This document shows positions 28,030 to 37,571 of a DNA stretch of 64,000 nt, one piece after another. The stretch comes from Pseudomonas arsenicoxydans (GTDB lineage Bacteria; Pseudomonadota; Gammaproteobacteria; Pseudomonadales; Pseudomonadaceae). Every line of letters begins with the position of its first letter. Position 1 is the first letter of the stretch. The translations under genes and the position numbers were made by a program. Below the pieces are notes generated by a model. That model saw only the letters and a list, made by a program, of their open reading frames with translations, was not told the DNA's origin and ran no database searches. Where the stretch lies: NCBI RefSeq assembly GCF_006438915.1, contig NZ_RCZE01000003.1, positions 191,070 through 255,069 of the forward strand. Direction: 5' to 3'.

Positions 28030-29601
28030 TCAACGATCCGAGCGCAACAGCGCCTCCACGCCCCCTTCCATCGACAACACGCAGGACCGGTTACGCCCCG
28101 AATGCTTGGCCTGATACAACGCGGCATCGGCGCGTTCGATGAACACTTCAATGCTGTCGCGCCCCGTCGGTATAAACGCGTAACAGCCCAGACTGACCGT
28201 CACATACCCCGTGGGCGAGCCACTGTGGGTGATGTTCTTGTCCATGACGCTGCGGCGGATTTGCTCGGCAATCGCCATTGCGCCATGAATGTCGGTGTTG
28301 GGCAGCAACACGGCGAACTCTTCACCGCCATAGCGCACCGCCAGATCGGCCTTGCGATGACAGCAACTCTTCAGCGCTCGCGCCACCTCGGCCAGGCAAT
28401 GGTCGCCGGCGACATGGCCGTAGGTGTCGTTGTAGCGTTTGAAGAAATCGATGTCGAGCATGACCAGGCTCAACGAACTCAACTGCCGGGCCCCGCGCGC
28501 GAACTCGATGTCCAGCGCCCGCTCGAACAATCGACGGTTCGCCAGACCGGTCAGGCTATCGTGAGTGGCAATCAGCTCCAGCGCCTCTTGCGCCTTGCGT
28601 AAATCAGCCTCGATCCGCTCACCGTCGCGCACCTGATGAATGAACACCCAGCCGAATAATCCCACCCCCAGGATGACCAGCGCCACGATGACGCTGGATT
28701 GAAACGCCGTGTCGTACCAGCCCTTCAGCACCGCGTCCCGCGAAGACGCTGCGGAAACCACCAGTGGATAACCTTCCAGTTGACGGTAGCCGTACAGACG
28801 GACGATGCCGTCCACAACCGAACCGATCATCGCGTTGCCGGCCGGTGCATTCGGCAGCAGCGTCTGGAAGATATCGCCCTTGGCCAATGACGTGTTGATC
28901 AGCGACTCCATATACGGCCGTCGCGCCAACAGTGTTCCATCGCTCAGGGCCAAAAACATCGAGCCCTTGTCATCGATGCTGAAGCTTTTGAAGAATTGAT
29001 CGAAGTACTCCATCTTGATGCCGGCCAGCAATACGCCCTGAAACTTGCCGTTCTTGTCGTTGATGCGCTTGGACACTGGAATGATCCACTCGCCATTCTG
29101 TCGACTGCGGATGGCGGGCCCGATGTGCGCAACCGACGACACGTTCTGCTGATGAAACTTGAAGTAATCACGATCGGCCACCCCCGCCCCCCGCGGCAGG
29201 TCCTCGAACGACGTCACCACCCATTGCCCCTGTTTGTCGAACAGGAAAATCCCGTGCAACTGGTCCAGCGCCAGCACCCTGCGGGCAAAGGTTTTCTGCA
29301 AGCGCGGCAGTTGAGCAGCGCCATAACCGTCGGCTTGAATCCAGTCCACCAGACTGGTCAGCACCAGGTCGGCTTTCATGAAGGTGTCTTCAGCCTGCTG
29401 CGCCATGGCCCGGCTCAGGTTCGACGACGCCACTTGCGCCTCATCCAGATCGTGGCGGCGCGACTGCTCCAGTTGCAGGTACAACAAACCACAGAGGCAC
29501 AGGCACACCGTCGCGATAAACAGCACCGATGCTGTCAGCAGCGGTAACCGTTTCAACGCGCCGCCGGGGGCGTGATGCGGATCATGAATGGGGATAGGCA
29601 A
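28030..29601 (-). CDS. Membrane diguanylate cyclase with periplasmic sensor
   Basis: 523 residues: a membrane helix (about 19-42), an extracytoplasmic Cache-like sensor (about 50-285), a second helix (about 290-315) and a GGDEF domain. The active site is YGGEEFAVLLP, and RKAD five residues before it fits a product-inhibition site, so it should make c-di-GMP. The start appears to be TTG at 29601 with AGGA seven bases upstream; no ATG is available before the first membrane helix. Ligand unknown. Confidence 0.9.
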   Translation of the reverse strand: MPIPIHDPHHAPGGALKRLPLLTASVLFIATVCLCLCGLLYLQLEQSRRHDLDEAQVASSNLSRAMAQQAEDTFMKADLVLTSLVDWIQADGYGAAQLPRLQKTFARRVLALDQLHGIFLFDKQGQWVVTSFEDLPRGAGVADRDYFKFHQQNVSSVAHIGPAIRSRQNGEWIIPVSKRINDKNGKFQGVLLAGIKMEYFDQFFKSFSIDDKGSMFLALSDGTLLARRPYMESLINTSLAKGDIFQTLLPNAPAGNAMIGSVVDGIVRLYGYRQLEGYPLVVSAASSRDAVLKGWYDTAFQSSVIVALVILGVGLFGWVFIHQVRDGERIEADLRKAQEALELIATHDSLTGLANRRLFERALDIEFARGARQLSSLSLVMLDIDFFKRYNDTYGHVAGDHCLAEVARALKSCCHRKADLAVRYGGEEFAVLLPNTDIHGAMAIAEQIRRSVMDKNITHSGSPTGYVTVSLGCYAFIPTGRDSIEVFIERADAALYQAKHSGRNRSCVLSMEGGVEALLRSDR

Positions 29602-29856
29602 AAGCTCGTCCTGTAAGGGTAAGGCGTGGGCGAAGGCCCAAAACCCTTATTTTTTGTGAGCTTAGTCTACGCGGTGGTGAGGGGCAATTGTGCTTTGGGC
29701 AGACGCCGCATTGCACTCTCCAAATGTGCGCGAGCGCTCTCGGCATCGCCGAGGCGCGTTGGCTTGTCACGCTTGCATTACAAGCATGACCCAAGGCAAG
29801 ACCCGGATGACGTTGGAGGCGCTACGCTTACACTTACATCATGACAAGGAATCGAA

Positions 29857-30324
29857 ATGAGTAAGGCAGACGAGCTCGCCGCGAAGTTGAAACACTCCGG
29901 GTCTACCCGCGTCAGCCAGGCGATCGACAGCTGGCCTGGCCAGGTTTACGAACTGTATCGCCAGATCGAGGTTTGGCTGCATCCGTTGACCGAGGTGGGG
30001 TTGGTCCTGCGGCGTAATCCCACTCATGTGTTCGAGAGCAGTCCGGACGGGGAAACGTTCGACTATGCGATCGACCAACTGCTGATTGAAGGCAATCGCC
30101 ACACCCTGACTTTCGACCCGGTTGCACGCTTCACCGCGGATGGCGAGGGGCGCGTCGAGGTTCATTCCAAGGGTAAAGAACTCGCGCTGCTGCGCACGGT
30201 GGACGAGCACGGCGAGACGCATTGGTGGTTGCAGACGATTGAGCAGTCCGGCGAGCAAGCCGATGCGGTGGCGATAACAGAGCACATCTTGCTGACGGCC
30301 GTCCAAGACGGACTGGAACTCTAG
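29857..30324 (+). CDS. Hypothetical protein
   Basis: 155 residues, soluble, no recognised domain, with a C-terminal region rich in strands (HTLTFDPVARFTADGEGRVEVHS). AAGGA at good spacing supports the ATG at 29857. It is convergent with an L,D-transpeptidase gene. Function unknown. Confidence 0.75.
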   Translation: MSKADELAAKLKHSGSTRVSQAIDSWPGQVYELYRQIEVWLHPLTEVGLVLRRNPTHVFESSPDGETFDYAIDQLLIEGNRHTLTFDPVARFTADGEGRVEVHSKGKELALLRTVDEHGETHWWLQTIEQSGEQADAVAITEHILLTAVQDGLEL

Positions 30325-30365
30325 ACCCGCGCGACATAAGGGGTCCAAGCCAAACGTGCCCCTTC

Positions 30366-32117
30366 TTATTGCAAACCCGTTCCCGACGCCACCACCGAAC
30401 CCGTCGCCGCACGCAGATCCAGCGCCGGCATTGGCGCAGGCCGGTTCAGCGCCTGCAACACCGGCGCGTCGTAGCCATACACATCAGGCTTGAACGCCAC
30501 TCGTCCGTCATTCTCCAGGTCCACCGTCCAGTACGCCAACAACACCGGCACTTTCACCGGAAGCCGGATGTTCTCGGTCTTACCGTTGGCCAATTGTTTT
30601 TGAATGCCGGCGCTGTTCCATTTCACTGGGTCGTTGAACAGCAGTTCCACCAGTTGCAACGGGTTCTCTACCCGAATGCAGCCCGAACTGGTCGCGCGGA
30701 CAGTTTTGGCAAACAAGTCGCGGTGCGGTGTGTCGTGGAGGTAGATCGCATAGTCGTTGGGGAAGCGGATCACCACCTGGCCCAGCGAGCTCTCAGGCCC
30801 GGCGTCCTGACGCAAGGTGAGCCCGCGTGCATTGCTCCAGTCAACGGTCGACGGGTCGAGCACATTGCCTTCTCGATCCAGTACGCGGATTCGGTTGGAG
30901 GCCAGGTAGCCTGGATTGGCCTGGATTTTTGGCAGCACGTCTTCCTTGAGGATCGTCGGCGGCACCGTCCAGGTCGGGTTAAACGTGATGTAGGTAATCT
31001 GCGCCTGGAAAATCGGGGTATTGCGAGCCGTTTTACCCACCTGCACCCGGGATCGCCAGATCGGTTGGCCATCGCGGTACATCGCCACTTTATAGCCGGC
31101 AATATCGACAATAACGAACGTACCCTGCAGTTTATAAAGCAGCCAACGCGCCCGCTCCATGTTCACCCGCACCTGGTCGATGCGCGCCTCAACGGGCACA
31201 TTCAGCGCCGCCAGCGTAGTCGCCCCCGCCATGCCATCGGCGCCAAGGTATTGCTCGCTCTGATACTTTTTCACCGCCGCGGTGACGGCGCCATCGTACT
31301 TCGTACCGCGGATCAATTTCGGATCGAGAAAACCTGCCGCGACCATCCTCGCACGCAACTGTGCAACAGCGGGTTCGTCCATGCCGGGTTTGAGCGAATG
31401 GTCCACCGCCACTTTCGGCCAGCCGCCCCTGTCCCGAATACCGCGCAGTTGTGCCAACGCCTGACGCAAACTGACGTACACGGCCTCTTGCGGCGGTGCC
31501 TGGGCAAAAGCGCTTGCCACGTCGTGATTGTCGAGCGCAGCGAAGAAGGCGTTGATGTCGTCACGGGGATCGACGCCACTGGAGTCAAAATTCCAGTGAT
31601 TGTCGAGCCGCGAAGGGTCGACCTTGCCGCGCCGTAATTGCAGCAACGCGGTAATAAAAGTGTGGGTGGTGGCAATATCAAACGCTGCCCGCTGCTCAGT
31701 CGTGGCGTTCAACGCCTGTAGCGAGGGCTGAGTGCGGACAATTTCATCAATATGGAAATCCGCCGGGTTCAAACCGTCGGCCTGGAGGTTGTTCAAACTT
31801 GTGATCAACTGTGCGACGTCGCTGTCGTTGGTCCACGCCGCGCGGTAGGCGCGATGGGTATAAAAATCCATGACCAGACGGCTGACATCCACTCGCCGAT
31901 AACGCTTTGAAGTGAGCAAGGGCGGAAATGCGGTTTTCAATGGCGCAAGCGAAGCCTGAATCGTTTGTGCGACGTTGTCGTCCGCTGCGGCATCCATCAC
32001 GTTGATCGACGCAGTTACCGGCTCAATCGGCGACGTTTCGGCTACTGCTGCACCGCTGATCAGAAAGCCCATAAAAAATAGGCGGCTTATGACGAATAAC
32101 CTTGTTAATTGCACCAT
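30366..32117 (-). CDS. Murein L,D-transpeptidase (YcbB/LdtD-like)
   Basis: 583-residue periplasmic enzyme predicted to form 3-3 cross-links in peptidoglycan. Signal peptide about residues 1-26. A scaffold domain follows, then a peptidoglycan-binding repeat (MDEPAVAQLRARMVAAGFLD and DGAVTAAVKKYQ), then a YkuD catalytic domain. The catalytic Cys480 lies in SSGCIRVENP, with the partner His in YLHDTPHRDLF. The length is close to E. coli LdtD. It is divergent from a second L,D-transpeptidase-family gene. Confidence 0.92.
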   Translation of the reverse strand: MVQLTRLFVISRLFFMGFLISGAAVAETSPIEPVTASINVMDAAADDNVAQTIQASLAPLKTAFPPLLTSKRYRRVDVSRLVMDFYTHRAYRAAWTNDSDVAQLITSLNNLQADGLNPADFHIDEIVRTQPSLQALNATTEQRAAFDIATTHTFITALLQLRRGKVDPSRLDNHWNFDSSGVDPRDDINAFFAALDNHDVASAFAQAPPQEAVYVSLRQALAQLRGIRDRGGWPKVAVDHSLKPGMDEPAVAQLRARMVAAGFLDPKLIRGTKYDGAVTAAVKKYQSEQYLGADGMAGATTLAALNVPVEARIDQVRVNMERARWLLYKLQGTFVIVDIAGYKVAMYRDGQPIWRSRVQVGKTARNTPIFQAQITYITFNPTWTVPPTILKEDVLPKIQANPGYLASNRIRVLDREGNVLDPSTVDWSNARGLTLRQDAGPESSLGQVVIRFPNDYAIYLHDTPHRDLFAKTVRATSSGCIRVENPLQLVELLFNDPVKWNSAGIQKQLANGKTENIRLPVKVPVLLAYWTVDLENDGRVAFKPDVYGYDAPVLQALNRPAPMPALDLRAATGSVVASGTGLQ

Positions 32118-32198
32118 GAATAATCCTTAATCTCCCGCATTCACTCGCTAGCTTCCCACGCACTGCTAGACTCGAACTTAACATGATGAGACATCTAT

Positions 32199-32903
32199 AT
32201 GGCGCGACTACGTATTGGCCTTCCACTGGCGGCCCTGCTACTGACTGCAATGTCCGTACCGTTAGCCTACGCCGATTCGCTGGCTGCCGCCCTCGTCAAA
32301 GCAGCGCCCGGTGCCGACGCAAAAGTCATTAACCTGGCCGTGCGCGCTTCACAATGCAGCATCGCTCAAGGCGCAGCCCCTGTCCAAAGGCTTGCGATCA
32401 TCGACTATTCCCTGCCCTCGACCGAACAACGGTTGTGGGTGTTCGACCTTAAAAAACGCAAGTTGCTGTTCCATGAACTGGTGGCCCACGGTCGAAACAG
32501 CGGCGAAAACATGGCCGTCAACTTTTCCAATCAAAACGAAAGCTTCGCCACCAGTCTCGGTTTGTACCGTACACAGGCAAGTTATGTCGGGCAAAACGGT
32601 TACTCGTTGCGCATGGAAGGCCTGGAGCCCGGTTTCAACGACAACGCCTTTGACCGGGCAATCGTGATTCACGGCGCGCCCTATGTCAGCCCGATGCTGG
32701 CCCGTGTGAATGGCAGAATTGGCCGAAGCCTCGGTTGCCCGGCAGTCAGGCCGGCGATTGCGCATCGGCTGATTGATTCGATGAAAGATGGGCAGCTATT
32801 GTTTTCCTACTATCCGGATCAGCGCTGGTTGAAGACCTCTTCGTATATCAATTGCGGCAGCGGCACGGTCGCGTCGGCGTCCAAATCCACCATCCGCAAG
32901 TAA
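32199..32903 (+). CDS. L,D-transpeptidase-like murein protein (YkuD_2 family)
   Basis: 234 residues with a signal peptide (about 1-26). It has the YkuD_2-type core: LAIIDYSLPSTEQRLWVFD, the AHGRNSGE strand, IVIHGAPY and the nucleophile Cys180 in GRSLGCPAV. It probably trims or links peptidoglycan stem peptides, though catalysis in this subfamily is less well defined. It shares an 80-bp divergent promoter region with the LdtD-like gene, so both may respond to the same cell-wall signal. Confidence 0.85.
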   Translation: MARLRIGLPLAALLLTAMSVPLAYADSLAAALVKAAPGADAKVINLAVRASQCSIAQGAAPVQRLAIIDYSLPSTEQRLWVFDLKKRKLLFHELVAHGRNSGENMAVNFSNQNESFATSLGLYRTQASYVGQNGYSLRMEGLEPGFNDNAFDRAIVIHGAPYVSPMLARVNGRIGRSLGCPAVRPAIAHRLIDSMKDGQLLFSYYPDQRWLKTSSYINCGSGTVASASKSTIRK

Positions 32904-32953
32904 ACACCTCGCGCCCCCTCCTCTGTCTTCTGAAAGCCCCCTCACTTGTCTCG

Positions 32954-32974
32954 CCGTCAACTCTATGTTGACGG
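32954..32974. other. Hairpin between the YkuD_2 gene and pheC
   Basis: Perfect 8-bp stem CCGTCAAC / GTTGACGG with a 5-nt loop. No U-run, so it may be a weak terminator or a leader structure of the next gene. Confidence 0.45.
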
Positions 32975-33089
32975 ACCGGGGACAGCGGCGTGCGTCGCCT
33001 TGGATGGTATTTAGTGTTTATGATTCGTTCGGGGACGGCTCTGCATTAATGCAGGGCTGATGAGAATCCGTCAAAAAAGTCCGAGAACA

Positions 33090-33875
33090 ATGAAGAACAT
33101 AAAAAGCACAATGATGCTCGGTGGTTTGATCGCTCTATCGTTTGGCGTTCAGGCAGAACCTTCGCATCTGGACAGCGTCATCCAGCAAGGCCAACTTCGC
33201 GTGTGCACCACAGGTGACTACAAACCCTATACCTCCAAAGCCGAGGACGGCGAATACTCAGGCATCGACATCGCCATGGCCCGTTCACTGGCAGACAGCC
33301 TGGGCGCCAAAGTTGAATGGGTGCCGACCACCTGGAAAACCCTGATGCCGGACATGCTGGCGGGTAAGTGCGACATCGGCATGGGCGGTATCTCGGTGAC
33401 CCTGGAACGGCAGAAAAAAGCCTTCTTCAGCACCACGCTGGACGTCGACGGCAAGATCCCGCTAGTGCGCTGCGACGATCAGGCGCTGTACCAAACCGTC
33501 GAGCAAATCAACCAGCCTTCAGTGCGCCTGGTTGAACCGGCCGGTGGCACCAACGAAGCGTTTGTCCATGCCTTCCTGCCCAAGGCGCAACTAAGCCTTC
33601 ACGACAACGTGACCATCTTCCAGGAACTGCTGGATAAGAAGGCTGACGTTATGATCACCGATGCGTCGGAAGCGCTGTACCAGCAGAAACTTAAACCCGG
33701 TTTGTGCGCGGTGAACCCGAGCAAGTTTATGCAGTACGGGGAAAAGGCTTACCTGCTACCGCGCGACGACATCACCTGGAAATTGTATGTCGATCAGTGG
33801 TTGCACCTGGCCAAGGTGACGGGCAGTTACCAGAAGGTACTAAGCCAGTGGATAGCAACGCCCGAGACTAAATAA
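33090..33875 (+). CDS. pheC: Cyclohexadienyl dehydratase, periplasmic (PheC-like)
   Basis: 261 residues with a signal peptide (about 1-22) and a solute-binding-protein fold. The motifs RVCTTGDYKPYTSKAEDGEYSG, DIGMGGISVTLERQ, EPAGGTNEAF, VTIFQELLDKKADVMITDA and KAYLLPRDD closely follow P. aeruginosa PheC as I remember it. PheC converts prephenate/arogenate to phenylpyruvate/phenylalanine in the periplasm. The start at 33090 is chosen for the signal peptide; the SD is weak. An amino-acid-binding role is the alternative. Confidence 0.82.
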   Translation: MKNIKSTMMLGGLIALSFGVQAEPSHLDSVIQQGQLRVCTTGDYKPYTSKAEDGEYSGIDIAMARSLADSLGAKVEWVPTTWKTLMPDMLAGKCDIGMGGISVTLERQKKAFFSTTLDVDGKIPLVRCDDQALYQTVEQINQPSVRLVEPAGGTNEAFVHAFLPKAQLSLHDNVTIFQELLDKKADVMITDASEALYQQKLKPGLCAVNPSKFMQYGEKAYLLPRDDITWKLYVDQWLHLAKVTGSYQKVLSQWIATPETK

Positions 33876-33910
33876 CCCGCCAGTTACCACACGCCATCTC
33901 AGGCAAATCG

Positions 33911-33935
33911 CAAAACGGCGGAAACACTTCCGCCG
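33911..33935 (-). terminator. Terminator of the small lipoprotein gene
   Basis: Stem CGGCGGAA / TTCCGCCG (33916-33935) followed on the minus strand by TTTTGCGATTT; downstream of the gene at 33940. Confidence 0.7.
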
Positions 33936-33939
33936 ATAA

Positions 33940-34158
33940 TTAATCGTCGTGCAACAACCCCGAACTGTACTCGCCGAAGCTGTTACCAAGCGCACTGCCA
34001 TGGAAATTCATCTTGTTGGGGCTGTTCGTAGGCCCCGGGCCAAAACCAGCAGACGGCAGCGTGGCTTCCGAATATTCGCTATGGGTACTTGCACCCGAGC
34101 AGGCGCTCAACAGCACTGCACCACCGATTAGCACGACTTTGAAGAGATTCGAGATCAT
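33940..34158 (-). CDS. Small lipoprotein, hypothetical
   Basis: 72 residues. The signal peptide ends in a lipobox LLSAC (Cys20), followed by a Ser/Gly/Pro-rich tail ending in LLHDD. AGGGA precedes the ATG at 34158. It is monocistronic with its own terminator. Function unknown. Confidence 0.75.
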   Translation of the reverse strand: MISNLFKVVLIGGAVLLSACSGASTHSEYSEATLPSAGFGPGPTNSPNKMNFHGSALGNSFGEYSSGLLHDD

Positions 34159-34446
34159 TTTTCAGTTCCCTGTGGGCTGGAGGGCGCGGTGATACGAGGT
34201 TGAGTTGTCATCCTAAGCTGCAATTTCTGTGGGGATTATGAAACTTTGCGGGGCGACAGCGTTGGTTCAGGAATCGCAGTTTTGGGTCGGTTGAATGGTC
34301 GCAGAACGTTACAAAGCCAATCGCCTAACGGGTGACCCCATCCAGCCAAATGACATCAGACGTTGCTGGCGCTGCTGTGCTCCATGAGAGCCACAAGCAA
34401 CGAAGATGGGCTGACCTCGCCCTTACTCTTTTCTGAGACACGATGA

Positions 34447-35052
34447 ATGAAGCAATGGCGAACATGGCTACCCGTATTGATGCTGCTGACCTTGACGGGA
34501 TGCGCAACGCCACCACCCAAAGACCAGAACAACCTCTGCAATATTTATCGTGAATACCCTGGCTGGTATGAAGACTCGCTAAAGATGCAGGAAAAGTGGG
34601 GCACGCCTCAACATGTGGCGATGGCCATCATGAAGCAGGAAAGCAGTTTTATTTCCGATGCATTGCCACCTCGCGACTACCTGCTGTGGGTCATCCCATG
34701 GGGTCGAGTCAGTTCCGCATACGGCTATGCGCAAGCGCAAGACCCCGTGTGGGGTGAGTACAAAAACGGCACCGGCAATGGCGGCTCGCGAGACAACTTT
34801 GATGACGCGATCATGTTCATCGGCTGGTACACAACCGGCACCCAGCGCCAACTCGGGATCTCCAAATGGGACGCTTACAACCAGTATCTGGCGTACCACG
34901 AGGGCCGTGGTGGCTATCGTAATGGCACCTATCTGAGCAAGCCTTGGCTCATGCAGGTAGCGCGCAAAGTAGAACAACAATCACAGAGTTATAACTCGCA
35001 GTTGAAGCTTTGTCGCCAGGCGTTGGAAGATGATCGGAGTTGGTTTTTTTGA
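34447..35052 (+). CDS. Lysozyme-like (SLT-type) lipoprotein
   Basis: 201 residues with lipobox LTLTGC (Cys19) and a transglycosylase-like core in which Glu65 in MAIMKQESSF is the probable catalytic acid. Downstream AYGYAQAQDPVW and YLAYHEGRGGY match the SLT-like folds of the lysozyme superfamily. It is probably an outer-membrane-anchored murein lytic enzyme. The SD is weak. Substrate specificity is inferred only. Confidence 0.78.
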   Translation: MKQWRTWLPVLMLLTLTGCATPPPKDQNNLCNIYREYPGWYEDSLKMQEKWGTPQHVAMAIMKQESSFISDALPPRDYLLWVIPWGRVSSAYGYAQAQDPVWGEYKNGTGNGGSRDNFDDAIMFIGWYTTGTQRQLGISKWDAYNQYLAYHEGRGGYRNGTYLSKPWLMQVARKVEQQSQSYNSQLKLCRQALEDDRSWFF

Positions 35053-35197
35053 GTTGGGCGCTCGACGAGTGTGTACGAGAATAGGGGCGGACCTGATTAA
35101 TGCGTCGCCAGAGCTTTATCTCGCAGGACTCGCCTCAACTCAACCAGCCCATTCCTGATAAACTCCGCTCTTTCGCCCCACCGATTCCAGACCCCCA

Positions 35198-36193
35198 ATG
35201 CCCCCAATCACTGCCGCACCCGCCCCGCTCTCCCGCCGCTTCTCCGTCGCCCCGATGATGGATTGGACTGATAGACACTGCCGTTTTTTCCTACGCCTAT
35301 TGTCGAAAAACGCCCTCCTCTACACCGAAATGGTCACGACCGGCGCGCTGCTCAACGGCGATCACGAGCGTTTCCTCCGTCACAACGAAGCCGAACACCC
35401 GCTCGCCCTGCAACTCGGTGGCAGTGTCCCGCTGGACCTCGCCGCCTGTGCCCGCATGGCCCAGGAACACGGTTACGACGAGGTGAATCTCAACGTGGGC
35501 TGCCCGAGTGATCGGGTGCAGAACAACATGATCGGCGCGTGCCTGATGGGGCATCCGCAGTTGGTGGCAGATTGTGTGAAGGCGATGCGCGATGCGGTGT
35601 CGATTCCGGTGACGGTGAAGCACCGCATCGGGATCAATGGGCGGGACAGTTACGAGGAGCTGTGTGAGTTCGTGGGCACGGTTCGGGATGCCGGCTGCAC
35701 GAGTTTTACGGTGCATGCGCGGATTGCGATTTTGGAGGGGTTGTCGCCGAAAGAGAACCGCGACGTTCCGCCCCTGCGTTATGACGTGGCGGCGCGGCTG
35801 AAGACGGATTTTCCGGAGTTGGAGATTATTCTCAACGGCGGGATCAAGACGCTGGAGGCCTGTCACAAACATTTGCAGACGTTCGACGGCGTGATGTTGG
35901 GCCGCGAGGCGTATCACAATCCTTATGTAATGGCTGAGGTAGACCAGCAACTGTTCGGCAGTATGGCGCCAGTGATCAGCCGTGCCGAGGCCCTGGCGCA
36001 ATTACGGCCTTATATTGCCGCGCACATCGATACGGGTGGCTCGATGCACCATATCACCCGGCATGTGCTAGGGCTGGGCACCGGGTTTCCGGGTGCGCGC
36101 AAGTTCCGGCAGTTGTTGTCGGTGGATATTCACAAGGCCAAAGAGCCGTTGGCCTTGCTGGATCAGGCCGCGGAGTTACTTGAGGGGCGTTAA
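35198..36193 (+). CDS. dusA: tRNA-dihydrouridine(20/20a) synthase DusA
   Basis: 331-residue FMN enzyme reducing U20/U20a in the tRNA D-loop. DusA hallmarks: RRFSVAPMMDWTDRHCRFF, LNVGCPSDRVQ with the catalytic Cys, the CTSFTVHARIA strand and NGGIKTLEA. In P. aeruginosa I recall dusA lying close to tal; here about 25 kb of polysaccharide genes separate them. Confidence 0.95.
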   Translation: MPPITAAPAPLSRRFSVAPMMDWTDRHCRFFLRLLSKNALLYTEMVTTGALLNGDHERFLRHNEAEHPLALQLGGSVPLDLAACARMAQEHGYDEVNLNVGCPSDRVQNNMIGACLMGHPQLVADCVKAMRDAVSIPVTVKHRIGINGRDSYEELCEFVGTVRDAGCTSFTVHARIAILEGLSPKENRDVPPLRYDVAARLKTDFPELEIILNGGIKTLEACHKHLQTFDGVMLGREAYHNPYVMAEVDQQLFGSMAPVISRAEALAQLRPYIAAHIDTGGSMHHITRHVLGLGTGFPGARKFRQLLSVDIHKAKEPLALLDQAAELLEGR

Positions 36194-36206
36194 CGGCTTG
36201 CGAGAA

Positions 36207-36233
36207 ACCAGGCTGTATTTACCGCAGCCTGGT
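36207..36233. terminator. Hairpin between dusA and uppP (convergent)
   Basis: Stem ACCAGGCTG / CAGCCTGGT with a 9-nt loop between two convergent genes. Only a short U-stretch (TTTCTC) follows on the minus strand. Confidence 0.5.
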
Positions 36234-36240
36234 GCATATA

Positions 36241-37074
36241 TCAGAGCGCTGCCGCCTCAGTCCAGTTAACCCAGCCAAATGCCCAGGTTGCCAGTATCAA
36301 CAAACCGAATGCGATCCGGTACCAGGCGAATACGGCGTAACTGTGGCTGGCGATGAACTTGAGCAAGCCGCGCACAGCGATCATGGCGAAAAAGAACGCG
36401 GTCACAAAACCCAAGGCAAACACTGGAAGGTCATCGGCCTGGAACAGGTCGCGATACTTGAAGCCTGAGTAGACGGCGGCACCGACCATGGTCGGCATGG
36501 CCAGGAAGAATGAAAACTCGGTGGCGGCCTTTCGCGACAGACCAAACAGCAGCCCACCGATAATGGTCGATCCAGAGCGTGAGGTGCCCGGAATCATTGC
36601 CAGGCACTGTGCGAATCCGACCTTCAGGGCGTCGGTCCAGCGCATGTCGTCAACATGGTCGACATACACCACATGTTCACGCCGCTCTGCCCACAACATG
36701 ATGAAGCCGCCCACTACCAATGCCACTGCCACGGTAATCGGATTAAACAGATACTCATGGATCTTGTCGGCGAACAATACGCCCAAGACAACGGCCGGCA
36801 TAAAACCGATCAACACATTCAAGGTAAAACGCTGTGCATTACGTTGAGTTGGCAAGCCGGTGATGATCTCGAGGATCTTGCGACGAAACTCCCAGACAAC
36901 CGCCAGGATCGCACCCAGTTGAATGATGATATTGAACGCCATTGCTCGTTCACCGCCGAAGTCGAGCAAGTCCGCGACGATAATCTGATGCCCTGTACTT
37001 GATATAGGCAAAAACTCTGTCAGGCCTTCGACCAGGCCTAAAATCAACACCGTTACAGCAGTCCAAAAATCCAT
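36241..37074 (-). CDS. uppP: Undecaprenyl-diphosphatase (UppP/BacA)
   Basis: 277-residue inner-membrane enzyme that dephosphorylates undecaprenyl-PP, recycling the lipid carrier used for peptidoglycan and EPS. Motifs: [17 protein letters not shown] and [11 protein letters not shown], the two catalytic regions. About eight membrane helices. I start at the ATG at 37074 with GGGAGG close by; a TTG precedes it at 37077. It stands at the edge of a Wzy-type EPS locus, so it may be dedicated to that pathway. A copy of the EPS-locus motif lies about 100 bp upstream. Confidence 0.94.
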   Translation of the reverse strand: MDFWTAVTVLILGLVEGLTEFLPISSTGHQIIVADLLDFGGERAMAFNIIIQLGAILAVVWEFRRKILEIITGLPTQRNAQRFTLNVLIGFMPAVVLGVLFADKIHEYLFNPITVAVALVVGGFIMLWAERREHVVYVDHVDDMRWTDALKVGFAQCLAMIPGTSRSGSTIIGGLLFGLSRKAATEFSFFLAMPTMVGAAVYSGFKYRDLFQADDLPVFALGFVTAFFFAMIAVRGLLKFIASHSYAVFAWYRIAFGLLILATWAFGWVNWTEAAAL

Positions 37075-37171
37075 CAATCCTCCCTATCGACAAAAACACA
37101 TCCACCGACGTGCTTTTAATGCATCGTTAAAGAGAGAGTAAAACGCATTCAGCCAAGCATTAGAACCCCAT

Positions 37172-37184
37172 GTTAATTATTGTC
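37172..37184 (-). promoter_or_regulatory. EPS-locus motif copy (uppP/regulator side)
   Basis: The minus strand reads GACAATAATTAAC, matching GACNAWNNNTAAC. With the next two bases it matches 14 of 15 positions of the copy upstream of gfcA. Confidence 0.55.
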
Positions 37185-37499
37185 CACCACTACTACTAAC
37201 AACCCTGATGTTATACAGAGATCAATGGCCTCTAGTTAAGCACCAAAGAAAATATCAGAACAATCTGCCAAGTAACAAAGTGCTGATCATTCATAACACC
37301 CAACTCATAAAGTCACGCAGCGATTGGGTAACCAAGCGCACAGCGTATTGCGCTGGAAAGGCGGGACAACAAGCAGGAGGATGGCACAATGACACTCTTT
37401 TGCCAGCCACCATCAATCACACAAGAGCGCAATGATTTCTAACAAATTTACCAACAATGTTAAAAAATTGTGATGCTAGCGAAAAAACCCCATGAAATG

Positions 37500-37512
37500 T
37501 TACCAATTGTCA
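37500..37512 (-). promoter_or_regulatory. EPS-locus motif copy before the regulator operon
   Basis: The minus strand reads GACAATTGGTAAC, 60 bp upstream of the first regulator gene, a position fit for autoregulation. Confidence 0.55.
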
Positions 37513-37571
37513 GTCACAGACGAGAATCAGTGCTTTAACATCCAAATGTCAGCACCCAGCCGAGTCAAAGC

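Larger units (their letters stand above)
37075..37571. other. AT-rich control region between uppP and the EPS regulator operon
   Basis: 497 bp, markedly AT-rich. It contains two copies of the EPS-locus motif (37172-37184, 37500-37512) and an inverted repeat ACAAT-N8-ATTGT (37455-37472). A 75-codon ORF at 37208 lacks an SD and family resemblance. Confidence 0.6.

Noticed and set aside
30369..31637. 422-codon open frame on the plus strand
   Set aside because: Antisense to the LdtD-like gene; Arg/His-rich shadow translation without domain features.
37208..37435. 75-codon ORF in the uppP-regulator spacer
   Set aside because: No Shine-Dalgarno, no recognisable protein and AT-rich surroundings; more likely control DNA.
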